From positions 62,001-126,000 of the forward strand of contig JBJMIG010000050.1 in NCBI GenBank assembly GCA_045806965.1: a DNA stretch of 64,000 nt. Reading direction: 5' to 3'. The notes beneath the pieces are model-generated. The model saw only the letters and a program-made list of their open reading frames with translations, was not told where the DNA came from and ran no database searches. This document shows, piece by piece, positions 24,193 to 33,133 of the stretch; the stretch's first letter is position 1, and the number at the start of each line of letters is the position of its first letter. The stretch comes from DASYTH01 sp045806965. Lineage in GTDB: Bacteria > Actinomycetota > Actinomycetes > Mycobacteriales > Pseudonocardiaceae. A program made the translations under genes and the position numbers.

Positions 24193-25883
24193 CGTCGGAC
24201 ACCTCCGGTGAGCCCGGCGACCACCTTCGGCCAGGTGAGCAGCAGCACGCCGACCGGAATCACCGCGGCGGCAACGGAAGCCGCCGCCACGGTGCCGGCG
24301 GACGCGCCGAACTGGCGGGCCTCACCCCAGAGCAGCAGCGTGAACGGCGTCGGACCCGGCCCACTGATCAGGAAACCGACGATGAAGTCGTTCCACACCA
24401 ACACGAACTCCAGCACCAGCACGGCGATCACCGCCGGCCGGTAGCGTCCGCGCCGCCACATCGCGTCCAGCGCGGGGCGCTGCTCGCCGATGTCGCGCAC
24501 CGGGGCGGCCAGGAACGCGGTGCGCAGCACCAGGATGGCGAACGGCAACCCGGCGGCGGCGTGCACCACCGCGAGCGGGGCGCGCGAGCCGGTCAGCCCG
24601 AGGCTGGACATCGCGTCGCCGAGCGGCCCGGCGTAGAGCTGCACCGGCGCCACGGCCAGCACCACGAGCAGTACGTGCAGTGTGGCCGAGAGCCGGCGCG
24701 GCAGCCCGCCCCAGACCAGCAGGTAGGCGGCCGGTGCGGCGGCGGCGACCACGAGCGCGGTGGCCAGGCCGGCCAGGAACAGGCTGCCGAACAGGGCCGG
24801 CCAGAGCCAGGATTCGGCCAGCACGGCGAACGAACCGAGGCCGAGGCCGTCGAGCCGCCACCAGCCGGCCGATCCCGCCGCAGCCGGCTGATGCAGGGCG
24901 GTGGCCACCAGGATCACCACCGGCAGCAGCCAGAACGCGCCGAGGCCCAGCCCAACCGACCGGCTCCAGCCGCGATGCCGGCGGGGCGGCTCGGCGGCCG
25001 GCGGCTCCGGCTCGGCCTGCGGTCGCGACGCTTCGGCGGCCGCCGAAGCGTCGCGCTGCCCCGAGCCGCGCATGCCGGCCAGGGCGATGGCGGCCACGAT
25101 CACGAACAGCAGCACGGCGAGCGCCGCCGGGCCACCGGTCTCCGCGGACCCGGAGACCATCCGCCACCAGTGCAACCCGACCACGTCGACGCCGTCCCGC
25201 ACCGAGCCGGGCGGCACGATCAGCACCAGGTCGAAGACCCGGATCGCGGCGACCAGCACGGTCAGCACCACGATCGTGGTGACCGGGCCGGCCCGGCGCC
25301 GGCCCGGGTCGGCATCCATCCCGGCGCGGAACAGCACCACGATGAAGCCGAGCCAGGTCCAGGCGAACGCGACGGCCAGCACCACCCAGATCAGTCCGGG
25401 CCCGAGCCAGATCAGCCGGTCGCCGAACAGCGCGCTCACCATGCCGCGCTCCGGGTTCGGGTCGAACACCATCCGGATCACCGCGCCGGAGACCAGGGCG
25501 GACACGCCGAACGGCAGCAGCAGTACGTACAGCAGTACCCGCCACAACCCGCTGACCAGCCGGCTGATCCGGGCGATCCCGTAGCCGAGCGCGATCAGCA
25601 CCGTCGCGATCAGCACCCACAGCAGGCTGTGCCAGCCCGCCGCGAGCGCGCCGGGATCGGTGAGGATGTCGGCGAAGTTGCCGACCACCGGCGGATCACC
25701 GCGCAGCGCCCAGGCCAGTGTCCAGATCATCGGGATCAGCAGGAACACCAGCAGCAGCGCGGCCGGCAGGCCGAGTAGCTGGCGACGCCAGGCGCGCCGC
25801 CGCCCGGGTTGCGGCGCCCGGCAGGCGGAGACCTCCCGGCCGGTGACCTCCAGCCGCAGACCCGGCAGCGTCTCGATGTCCAT
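24189..25883 (-). CDS. Fused tandem ABC-type sugar permease (MalF- and MalG-like halves)
   Basis: This 564-residue protein holds two binding-protein-dependent permease halves in one chain: residues 1-280 with about six helices, a polar linker (about 283-310, rich in Glu/Pro/Arg), and residues 311-564 with about six more. The second half keeps a degenerate EAA loop followed by LEFVLVWNDFIVGFL, a MalG-like signature; the first half's loop is poorly conserved. Loss of clear EAA loops suggests altered contact with an ATPase, and no ATPase gene is adjacent. The ATG overlaps the binding-protein stop by 1 bp (TGATG). Substrate unknown. Confidence 0.8.
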   Translation of the reverse strand: MDIETLPGLRLEVTGREVSACRAPQPGRRRAWRRQLLGLPAALLLVFLLIPMIWTLAWALRGDPPVVGNFADILTDPGALAAGWHSLLWVLIATVLIALGYGIARISRLVSGLWRVLLYVLLLPFGVSALVSGAVIRMVFDPNPERGMVSALFGDRLIWLGPGLIWVVLAVAFAWTWLGFIVVLFRAGMDADPGRRRAGPVTTIVVLTVLVAAIRVFDLVLIVPPGSVRDGVDVVGLHWWRMVSGSAETGGPAALAVLLFVIVAAIALAGMRGSGQRDASAAAEASRPQAEPEPPAAEPPRRHRGWSRSVGLGLGAFWLLPVVILVATALHQPAAAGSAGWWRLDGLGLGSFAVLAESWLWPALFGSLFLAGLATALVVAAAAPAAYLLVWGGLPRRLSATLHVLLVVLAVAPVQLYAGPLGDAMSSLGLTGSRAPLAVVHAAAGLPFAILVLRTAFLAAPVRDIGEQRPALDAMWRRGRYRPAVIAVLVLEFVLVWNDFIVGFLISGPGPTPFTLLLWGEARQFGASAGTVAAASVAAAVIPVGVLLLTWPKVVAGLTGGVRR

Positions 25884-27142
25884 CAGCCCGCCTCGACCCG
25901 CATCATCGCCCCGGTGGCCGTGTCCACCGCGTCATGGACCGGCACGCCGTCCGCGAGCTGCTTGAGGAAGGTCACCAGCACGCGCTGCAACCCGTCCCGG
26001 CCGCCCACCCGGCCGAGCTGGTCGGCCAGGTCGAACCGGGTGTCGTGGTCGCGCAACTGCGCGGCCAGCACGCGCAGCGCGGTGCTGTAGAAGCGATCGC
26101 TGGTGTCCGGGTTGGCCGCGATGAACCCGCCGGTGTCCCGGATCCAGGGCACCGGCGCCTCGGGCGAGCCGAGGTATTTGATCAGGTCGACGGCGTGCTT
26201 GCTGGCCGGGCGGGTCAACACCAGCAGGTCGCCGGCCTGCACGAACGGACCGCCGTTCTCGGTAATTGCCGGGAAGGGGAACGTGCCGACCTCGTCCTGC
26301 GGCACGCCGAAGTGCCGGATCACCGACTCGGCGAAGTCCGGCACGACCACCATCGCGGCCCGGTGGAAGCGGAACACCTCGAGCACCGCGTCCGGGAACT
26401 GCTGCACCAGCGCCCGCCGCGCGCCGCCGGCGATCGTGCCCGGCCGCCCCCACATCTCGCCGAGCAGCCGGAACGCGGCCCGCACATCGGAGCTCTGCCA
26501 GAGCCGGGCGTCCCGGTCGGGCCTGGTCAGCTCGTCGTAGGTGGCGACGAAGTTGCGCAGCAGCACGTTGCCGAAGAATCCGGTGAGCATCCAACCGTCC
26601 GCGCCGCCGAGCGCGAGCGGCGCCACCCGGCCCGCCTTGCTGATCACCTCGTTGTGCGCGAGCCACTTATCCCAGGTCGGCGGCGGCTCAAGGTGAAGTT
26701 CCTCGAACACCTGCCGGCGGTACCAGACGACCGAACCGTGCGCCCGCTTGAACGGCAGCGCGAAGTGCCGGCCGGCCGGCAGGCTCGCGCTCCACCCCCG
26801 GTTGTACTGCTCGTGCCACAGTTCGTCCGGAATCGGCTCGAGGTTCGCCATGTTCCCCGCGACCAGGCCCGGCCGGGGCAGCGCCACCACGTTCGGCCGG
26901 CCGGTCGTCCGCGCGCCGAGGGCGGCGTCGATATCGTCGCCGAACGGCACCAGCTCGAAGCCGGGGTCGCCCCACCCGGCCAGCACCGCCCGGAACGCGG
27001 CCAGCTCCGTCGCGCTCCAGCTCACCGCGACCCGGACACTGTCCCCCAGGCCAACGGTCCGAGCCACACCGGCACATCCGGCGCTGGCACCAAGCGCCGC
27101 CAGGCCGGCTCCCAGCAGCGTCCGCCGGCGCACACTTGCCAT
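25883..27142 (-). CDS. Extracellular solute-binding lipoprotein (ABC sugar type)
   Basis: The 419-residue binding protein has a twin-arginine-like leader (VRRRTLLGAGLAALG) and a lipobox cysteine in GASAGCAG, so it should be exported and lipid-anchored. The body has MalE-type features: FALPFKRAHGSVVWYRRQVFEELHLEPPPTW and AWxx-like segments, and DTGGFIAANPDTS near the C-terminus. It is the first gene of a three-gene minus-strand operon with the fused permease and the STAND-like protein. It most likely captures a sugar or similar solute; the ligand is not identifiable. Confidence 0.85.
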   Translation of the reverse strand: MASVRRRTLLGAGLAALGASAGCAGVARTVGLGDSVRVAVSWSATELAAFRAVLAGWGDPGFELVPFGDDIDAALGARTTGRPNVVALPRPGLVAGNMANLEPIPDELWHEQYNRGWSASLPAGRHFALPFKRAHGSVVWYRRQVFEELHLEPPPTWDKWLAHNEVISKAGRVAPLALGGADGWMLTGFFGNVLLRNFVATYDELTRPDRDARLWQSSDVRAAFRLLGEMWGRPGTIAGGARRALVQQFPDAVLEVFRFHRAAMVVVPDFAESVIRHFGVPQDEVGTFPFPAITENGGPFVQAGDLLVLTRPASKHAVDLIKYLGSPEAPVPWIRDTGGFIAANPDTSDRFYSTALRVLAAQLRDHDTRFDLADQLGRVGGRDGLQRVLVTFLKQLADGVPVHDAVDTATGAMMRVEAG

Positions 27143-27716
27143 GACCTACAACCTTAGGTGAACCATGGTCCCCGCGGGAGGAAGCACCAAAACTGGCCAG
27201 CGATTGGTTGGCCTGCGGCTTGGCTCGCTCTCCAGTGGGCAATCTCACCAAGATGATCTTGGCGATACCGGCTTTCGGCTTTGCCGGACGGTGCTGGATG
27301 TGGGCGTGGAGTCCCGGTAGATGAGTTCTCACCACAAGATCCACCTGTGCGGGACGCGCCGCAACAGCAGGGCTGACCTGATGGATCAGCCGCTGAAACA
27401 CGCAAAGAGGACGGCTTGACCTACGTCGTCCCCTCCGGCAAGTCTTCTCCGCTGACCGGTGCCTGCAGAAGATCACCAGTGTCAGGGCGATCAGATCGGC
27501 CTCTGGTACTCCGGCAAGCCCACGAACACATCGGCAAGATCACCTCAGCGCCTCCGACCGGATATACCGGCTCGGTCAATCTCCCCCCTCAGGTGCCATC
27601 CTTTGCCGGTCCTCCAATGTGCCAATGGTTCGCGGGGAAAACGGTCTCGAACAGGTGTTTGCATACGCACTCGTTTCGGCCAGGCGAGTGCCTGGCCATT
27701 CTGGGACAATAGGTGT
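27143..27716. other. Weakly coding intergenic stretch
   Basis: These 574 bp hold no ORF that I can support. Open frames on both strands (up to about 98 codons) have composition unlike proteins of this genome, and the sequence is visibly less GC-rich than its surroundings. It may be decayed coding DNA, since the next gene is a clear pseudogene. The minus-strand binding-protein operon must have its promoter in the right part of this block's left end. Confidence 0.5.
27678..27697. promoter_or_regulatory. Perfect inverted repeat before the DUF222 pseudogene
   Basis: GGCCAGGC-GAGT-GCCTGGCC is a perfect 8-4-8 inverted repeat. It lies just upstream of a -10-like GACAAT (27705-27710) that ends 6 bp before the GTG at 27717, suggesting an operator over a leaderless promoter. 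Confidence 0.4.
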
Positions 27717-28779
27717 GTGACATTCCCGGCCATTGATTCCTTTGGCGCCATTCCCGGTGCCGAACACGCGGCCGGGTTCATACAGGCGATTACCGACCTG
27801 CGGCGTGCCTACCCGGCCGCGTTGTCCCACCTTGCGGAAATGGGGCACGCGCGGACCGCGCACCACGCAGGTTATTCCAGCTCGGCCGCGTTCGTCGCGG
27901 AACTGGTGCACATCAACCGGCAGAAAGCCGCCCGCATGCTCACCCAAGCCGAGCACATCACCTCGACCGTGACCCCGACCGGACACACCACACCCGCCAC
28001 GCTCCCCACCCTCCGCACCGCGTTGCTGGACGGACTGATCGACGGCGAACACATCGACGCGGTCGCCGACGCGATCAAAGAACTACCCACCTGGGCCACC
28101 CTGCAGCACCGCGAACTCCTCGAATCCACCCTCGCCGAAACCGCCCGCACCCACTCCCCCGCAGTCGTACGTGATCACGGACGAGTGCTGCTCAACCGGA
28201 TCAACCAGGACGGCACCGACCCCCACCCGCACGACCACGAAGCCGAACCCCGCAACACCTTCCGGTACACACTGCTGCCGACCGGGCGGATCAAGTACAC
28301 CGGGGAAGGCGACCCCGAGACCGCCGAGGAACTTGTGGCGTTGTTCGGGCCGCTGGCCAAACCGACCGCTGCTGCTGAGGGTGTGCCGGATCCACGCCCG
28401 GTCGAGCAGCGGCAGGGTGATGCGTTCGCCGCCGTCGTACACCTCGCCGTCACCGCCGGGGATGCACCGGTACACGGCGGCATCAAACCCCACCTCAACG
28501 TCATCCTCGACCACACCACGCTCGTAAAAGGAGTCGGGAACGCCACCCTGGACTGTGGCAGCGCCCTCAACGCCCACGCCGTCCGGAAACTGGCCTGCGA
28601 CGCCGAACCTCATCCCCATCGTCCTCAACACCGACGAGGCACCATTGGATGTCGGTCGCGAACACCGGCTGGTCAGCACCCCATGGACCATCCACGTAAT
28701 ACGTGGTATCCCCTATTTCAAGCCACCGAAATGGGTGGACCCCCAACAGAAACTCATACGCAACGTGCTCCGGCACTGA
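27717..28779 (+). pseudogene. DUF222 / HNH endonuclease (13E12 repeat family), frameshifted and missing its HNH core
   Basis: From the GTG at 27717 the frame reads a DUF222 domain (AIDSFGAIPGAEHAAGF through CGSALNAHAVRKLACDAE). Near 28609 the homologous reading continues in the next frame as LIPIVLNTDEAPLDVGREHRLVSTP, so there is a frameshift. Directly after HRLVSTP comes WTIHVIRGIPYFKPPKWVDP, which in intact family members is the extreme C-terminus. The HNH nuclease core that normally lies between (roughly 70 residues with the CxxxxC and HH motifs) is absent. The gene is therefore doubly damaged and cannot encode the nuclease. These genes are repetitive in actinomycetes, and recombination between copies could explain the deletion. 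Confidence 0.82.
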
Positions 28780-28808
28780 CCGGCGCATGAACGAGTGAGT
28801 GAACCGGC

Positions 28809-29999
28809 TCAGATTTCCAGGTTCAGGCCCATGGCGTGCAGCAGGGTCTGGAATTTGGCTGAGGTCTCGGCCAACTCGAGGTGGGGTTGGGAGTCCGGCA
28901 TGATTCCGGCGCCGGAGAAGAGCTGGAGCGTGGGGCCGGTGATCTCCGCGCAACGGATGGCGACCGCCCACTGGCCGTCGCCGGCCGCGTCGCACCAGCC
29001 GACCGCACCGGCATAGAAACCACGGTCGAACGGCTCCAACTCGGCGATGGTGTGGCGGGCCAGCTCCGGCGGGGTGCCGCAGACCGCCGGGGTGGGGTGC
29101 AGGGCGTAGGCCAGGCGCAGCGCGGTGACGCCGGTGTCGATCAGTTCCCCGGTGACCTCGGTGGACAGGTGCCAGACCGCCGGTGTGCTGACCAGCGACG
29201 GCTCGGGGGCGACGGCGAGCCGGCGGCAGAACGGCCGCAGTGCCTCCACCACCGCCTCCACCACGACCTGGTGCTCGGCCTGGTCCTTGCCCGACGCCAA
29301 CAGCGCGGCGGCGTTGCGCCGGTCCCCGGCCGGGTCGGCCAGCCGGGGCAGGGTGCCGGCGATCGGGTTGGCCGTGACCACCGGGCCGGATCGCCGCATC
29401 AGCAGCTCGGGGCTGGCTCCGACCAGGGTTCGCGGCGCACCGGAGTCAGCCGGCAGATCGACCGCATAGGTGTAGCCGTGCCGGTTGTCCCGCACCAGGT
29501 TGGCCAGCAGCGCGCGGATCTCCACCGGCCGCGCCATGGTCAGCCGCAGCGCCCTGGCCAGCACGACCTTGCGCAACGACCCGCCGGTGCGCGCATGGTT
29601 CAACCTGGTGACGGCCGCGGCCACGTACCGCTCGAACTCCTCGGGGGCGGGCACCGGCTCGACCACACAGCCCGCGGTCGCGGCGGACAGGCCGGGCGAC
29701 GACCGGCCGGTCGCACCGCCGGCCACCGGCGGGCCGGCCCAGCGCACCGTCTCGGGCAGCACCACATGCGGCGCCTCGGCCGGGTCGAACGGCAACGCAC
29801 CGACCGCGACCGGCGCGTCCGAGTCCGCCAGCAGCTTGGTCACCAGCGTGGCGAGTTCGTCCGGATCGCGTTCGGCGACCGTGTCCAGCACGCCGGAGGC
29901 GAGCAGCGCGCTCTCCGGGGTGGCCAGAAAGAACGAGCCGAGCCGGTAGTCGTCAACCAGGGACAGCGGGTCTGACTCCTCGCATACGGCGCCCACCAC
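28809..29999 (-). CDS. Isochorismate synthase
   Basis: This 396-residue chorismate-binding enzyme converts chorismate to isochorismate, the entry to menaquinone or 2,3-dihydroxybenzoate siderophores. Family marks are LRKVVLARAL near residue 150, GASPELLM, NPIAGT, the KDQAEHQVVV segment, LHPTPAVCGTP and the C-terminal GAGIMPDSQPHLELAET. The GTG at 29999 is the first in-frame start; two nearby ATGs are out of frame. No other siderophore or menaquinone gene adjoins it, so the end product is open. It lies downstream of a strong hairpin. Confidence 0.88.
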   Translation of the reverse strand: MVGAVCEESDPLSLVDDYRLGSFFLATPESALLASGVLDTVAERDPDELATLVTKLLADSDAPVAVGALPFDPAEAPHVVLPETVRWAGPPVAGGATGRSSPGLSAATAGCVVEPVPAPEEFERYVAAAVTRLNHARTGGSLRKVVLARALRLTMARPVEIRALLANLVRDNRHGYTYAVDLPADSGAPRTLVGASPELLMRRSGPVVTANPIAGTLPRLADPAGDRRNAAALLASGKDQAEHQVVVEAVVEALRPFCRRLAVAPEPSLVSTPAVWHLSTEVTGELIDTGVTALRLAYALHPTPAVCGTPPELARHTIAELEPFDRGFYAGAVGWCDAAGDGQWAVAIRCAEITGPTLQLFSGAGIMPDSQPHLELAETSAKFQTLLHAMGLNLEI

Positions 30000-30068
30000 C
30001 CCATCATGCTTGGCACCCGTACGGGACGCGCGTTCAGAGCGGGCCGCTACGGTGAGATATTGAACACG

Positions 30069-30129
30069 TTCAAGACCCGTGAGCGGGCAAGGGTGCTGAC
30101 TACACCCTCAGCCACTCACGGGTCTTGAA
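30069..30129. terminator. Nested hairpin after the mIHF gene
   Basis: A perfect 15-bp outer stem (TTCAAGACCCGTGAG / CTCACGGGTCTTGAA) encloses an inner 6-bp stem (AGGGTG / CACCCT). It sits 16 bp past the mIHF stop and 70 bp before the isochorismate synthase start. Probably an intrinsic terminator; the nested form could also work in attenuation. Confidence 0.7.
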
Positions 30130-30144
30130 CCCGGTTCTAGAACC

Positions 30145-30456
30145 TCAGCTCAGCGCGTCGATCAGCGCCGAACGCTGCCGGTCACCCAGGCCGGCGGCGC
30201 GCCGGTCCGGGTCGATGCCGGCCTGCTCGAGCAGCGCGGCCGCCTTCACCGCGCCGACGCCGGGGACGGCCTTGAGCAGCGCCGCGACCTTGGTCTTGCC
30301 GACCGTCTTGTCGTCCTTGGCGCGACCGAGCACCGACGCGATGGTCTGCTTACCGGCCTTGATCGACGCCAGCAGCTCGGAGCGCGCCTTGCGCGCCTCG
30401 GCCGCCTTTGCCAACGCGTCAGCGCGCTGCTCTGGGGTCAATGTGGGCAGAGCCAC
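30145..30456 (-). CDS. mihF: Integration host factor, actinobacterial type (mIHF)
   Basis: The 103-residue basic, helical protein resembles mycobacterial and Streptomyces IHF. It has an N-terminal LPTLTPEQRADALAKAAEARKAR, a central KTKVAALL and the helix-two-turn-helix PGVGAVKAAALLEQAGI, with GLGDRQRSAL near the end. mIHF is an essential nucleoid protein in mycobacteria and acts on DNA architecture and integration. The GTG at 30456 is chosen because AGGAAGGA lies 7-9 bp upstream and the protein then starts like known members; the longer open frame has no support. Confidence 0.92.
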   Translation of the reverse strand: MALPTLTPEQRADALAKAAEARKARSELLASIKAGKQTIASVLGRAKDDKTVGKTKVAALLKAVPGVGAVKAAALLEQAGIDPDRRAAGLGDRQRSALIDALS

Positions 30457-30631
30457 CGTGATGTCCTTCCTGGTCAGAGACAGTTCCACGGTCCAGTAAA
30501 CGACAGCGGGCGCCATCGCACCGCGCGACACGCGCAAACCTGGCGATACCCACCCGTCGGGGTGCCACCCGGAGCCCCGGTCGCACTATCGTGGAGCCGT
30601 CCCACGCCAGCCAAAGGAGGCCTGAGCAGCG

Positions 30632-32266
30632 ATGTTGAGCACCATGCAGGACGGCGACCTGTCAATCGCCAACCTCTTGCGGCACGGCGCCCGAGTACAT
30701 GCCTCGGCCGAGGTCGTCACCTGGACCGGCGAGGGTTCCCGCAGGTCAAGCTATGCCGAGGTGGGCCGGGAGGCGGCCCGCCTGGCGCACGCGCTGCGCG
30801 GCCTCGGGGTGAGCGGCGACCAGCGGGTGGGCACCTTCATGTGGAACAACACCGAGCACCTGGTCGCCTACCTGGCCATCCCGGCCATGGGCGCCGTGCT
30901 GCACACGCTCAACCTCCGACTGTTCCCCGAGCAGCTCACCTACATCGTCAACCACGCCGAGGACCAGGTGATCCTGGTGGACGCCACGGTGGCTCCGCTG
31001 CTGGCCAAGGTGCTGCCCACGTTCACCACCGTGCGGCACGTCATCGTGGTCAACGGCGACGCCGCGGCGCTGCAGGCCCCGGACGGCGTGCAGGTCCACG
31101 CCTACGCCGAGCTGCTGGCCGGGCAGCCCGAGGAGTTTCCGTGGCCGGAGGTGGACGAGCGCTCGGCGGCCGCGATGTGCTACACGTCCGGTACCACCGG
31201 CAACCCGAAGGGCGTCGTCTACTCGCACCGCTCGATCTGGCTGCATTCCATGCAGGTGTGCATGACCGACTCGATGGCCATCTCCCAGGCGGACCGCGCG
31301 CTGGTTATCGTGCCGCAGTTCCACGCCATGTCCTGGGGCCTGCCCTACGCGGCGTTCATGGTGGGCGCCTCGCTGCTGATGCCGGACCGGTTCCTCCAGC
31401 CGGAGCCGCTGGCCAAGATGATCGCGGCGGAGCGGCCGACCATGGCCGGCGCGGTGCCGACCATCTGGCAGGGCCTGCTCGCCCACCTCGCCGACCACCC
31501 GCGGAGCCTGGCCCCGCTGAACGAGGTGATCGTCGGCGGATCGGCCTGTCCGCCGGCCCTGATGAAGGCGTTCGACGACCTCGGCGTGACCATCATCCAC
31601 GCCTGGGGGATGACCGAGACCTCGCCGCTCGGCTGCGTGTCCCGGCCGCCTGCCGGGCGCTCACCCGCGGAGACCTGGGAGTACCGCATCCTCCAGGGCC
31701 GGTTCCCGGCGTCCGTGCGCCCCCGGCTCGTCGACGACGCCGGCAAGGAGATGCCGTGGGACGGCGAGAGCGTCGGCGAACTCCAGGTGGCCGGGCCGTG
31801 GGTGACCGCCTCCTACTACCGGCTCGAGGAGAGCGGCGACGGCGCGGAGAAGTTCGACGCCGGCTGGCTGCGCACCGGTGACGTCGGCACCATCACGCCG
31901 GACGGCTTCCTCCGCCTCACCGACCGGTCCAAGGACATCATCAAATCCGGCGGGGAGTGGATCTCCTCGGTGGACCTGGAGAACCAGGTGATGGCGCATC
32001 CGGCGGTGGCCGAGGCGGCGGTGATCGGCGTGCCGGACGAGAAGTGGGACGAGCGGCCGCTGGTGGCGGTGGTGGTGCGGGACGGCCAGACGGTCGAACC
32101 GGAGCAGCTGCGTGACTTCCTGGCCGGCAAGGTGGCCAAGTGGCAGATCCCCGAGCACTGGACCTTCGTCGCCGAGGTGCCCAAGACCAGCGTCGGCAAG
32201 TTCGACAAGAAGGTGTTGCGGGCCGCGCACGCGGACGGCAAGCTCGACATCCGCCACCTGAGTTGA
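30632..32266 (+). CDS. Long-chain fatty-acid-CoA ligase (FadD family)
   Basis: This 544-residue AMP-forming acyl-CoA synthetase has YTSGTTGNPKG near residue 187, WGMTETSPL near residue 327, TGDVGTITPDGFLRLTDRSKDIIKSGGEWIS near residue 413 and the catalytic lysine in SVGKFDKKVL close to the end. It belongs to a different branch from the FadD15-like enzyme at 15491, nearer to medium/long-chain ligases of about 540 residues. AAAGGAGG lies 13 bp before the ATG. It is monocistronic, with mIHF divergent on the left and PadR on the right. Confidence 0.9.
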   Translation: MLSTMQDGDLSIANLLRHGARVHASAEVVTWTGEGSRRSSYAEVGREAARLAHALRGLGVSGDQRVGTFMWNNTEHLVAYLAIPAMGAVLHTLNLRLFPEQLTYIVNHAEDQVILVDATVAPLLAKVLPTFTTVRHVIVVNGDAAALQAPDGVQVHAYAELLAGQPEEFPWPEVDERSAAAMCYTSGTTGNPKGVVYSHRSIWLHSMQVCMTDSMAISQADRALVIVPQFHAMSWGLPYAAFMVGASLLMPDRFLQPEPLAKMIAAERPTMAGAVPTIWQGLLAHLADHPRSLAPLNEVIVGGSACPPALMKAFDDLGVTIIHAWGMTETSPLGCVSRPPAGRSPAETWEYRILQGRFPASVRPRLVDDAGKEMPWDGESVGELQVAGPWVTASYYRLEESGDGAEKFDAGWLRTGDVGTITPDGFLRLTDRSKDIIKSGGEWISSVDLENQVMAHPAVAEAAVIGVPDEKWDERPLVAVVVRDGQTVEPEQLRDFLAGKVAKWQIPEHWTFVAEVPKTSVGKFDKKVLRAAHADGKLDIRHLS

Positions 32267-32450
32267 TCATTGCGGTAGAACTGTGGAGTGACCGCGTCGG
32301 CTCATCCGGCTGTGCCGGTCGCCGCCGAGCTCGGCATCGAGTTTCCGCGCGACACAAAGGAAGAGCGCGGACGGCTGGTTTGGACACTGGTGCGGAGCCA
32401 CGCGGTCCGGTGACCGGAACCACGCGGTCCGGGGCGCTAACCTTCCGGTA

Positions 32451-32458
32451 GGTATGTA
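32451..32458 (+). promoter_or_regulatory. GGTATGTA element upstream of padR
   Basis: GGTATGTA occurs 24 bp before the padR start, and its exact complement TACATACC (33100-33107) lies just before the next gene. Matching elements ahead of a PadR gene and its neighbour suggest a shared operator. Confidence 0.4.
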
Positions 32459-32481
32459 TCTTCCGGCGATCACCGAGGGAG

Positions 32482-33087
32482 GTGAGCAGCCTGCCGCCTG
32501 AGCCGGTCCTGCCGGAACCCATGCGCGCCACCGAACAGGGGCGCAAGCTGAACGCGACCTCCTACGTCGTGCTCGGGATGCTCTGCCACGGGCCGGCTAC
32601 CAGTTACGACCTCAAGCAGCGCATCGGGTACACCATCGGCAACTTCTGGGCGTTCGCGCATTCGCAGATCTACGACGAGCCGGTGCGCCTGGTCGCCGAC
32701 GGGTTGGTCAGCGAGACCGTCGAGGAGGGCGGCCGGCGCAAGCGCACCTACGCGATCACCGGCTCCGGCCGGGAGGCGCTGCGCGACTGGCTGGCCACGC
32801 CCACCCACGATCAGGTCGAGGTACGCGACCTCGGCCTGCTGAAGCTGTTCTTCGCCTCCTTCGGCGACCGTGCGGATCTGCTGCGGCTGGCCCGTGACCG
32901 GTACGAGTCGCACCGGACCCGGGCGGACAGCTACGAGGAGCAGCACGAGCGAATCGTCGACATCGCCGATCCGTGGCAGGTCAAGACGCTGGAGTTGGGG
33001 GTGCGCTACGAGCGCACGGTCGAGCGGTTCTGGGGAGAGTTCCTCGCCGACCTGGACAGCGGCACCGGTGACGACGGGCCGGACTGA
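32482..33087 (+). CDS. PadR family transcriptional regulator
   Basis: The 201-residue protein has the N-terminal PadR winged helix (residues 25-110): YVVLGMLCHGPATSYDLKQRI, then HSQIYDEPVRLVADGLVSE and RRKRTYAITGSGREALRDWL. A C-terminal helical Vir-type dimerisation domain follows. Members are usually repressors that respond to small molecules. The GTG at 32482 is the longest start but has GAGGGA almost touching it; an ATG at 32521 is the alternative. A GGTATGTA element precedes it and recurs inverted before the downstream peptidase gene. Confidence 0.85.
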   Translation: MSSLPPEPVLPEPMRATEQGRKLNATSYVVLGMLCHGPATSYDLKQRIGYTIGNFWAFAHSQIYDEPVRLVADGLVSETVEEGGRRKRTYAITGSGREALRDWLATPTHDQVEVRDLGLLKLFFASFGDRADLLRLARDRYESHRTRADSYEEQHERIVDIADPWQVKTLELGVRYERTVERFWGEFLADLDSGTGDDGPD

Positions 33088-33099
33088 CCGCGAACTATT

Positions 33100-33107
33100 T
33101 ACATACC
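33100..33107 (+). promoter_or_regulatory. TACATACC element before the C39-like peptidase gene
   Basis: This is the exact complement of the element ahead of padR. It also looks like a -10 region (TACATA), about 8 bp from a GTG at 33113, so repressor binding here would block transcription. Confidence 0.4.
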
Positions 33108-33133
33108 GCTGGGTGAGCGCGAAAATCACCGGC

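Noticed and set aside
27416..27712. 98-residue plus-strand ORF before the DUF222 pseudogene
   Set aside because: Composition and codon use do not look protein-like, there is no ribosome binding site and no recognisable motif.
27143..27716. Insertion sequence remnant
   Set aside because: No transposase motif, terminal inverted repeats or target duplication could be found by eye; kept only as a weakly coding stretch.
32267..32473. 68-residue minus-strand ORF between the acyl-CoA ligase and padR
   Set aside because: No ribosome binding site or domain; it lies across the promoter region of padR.
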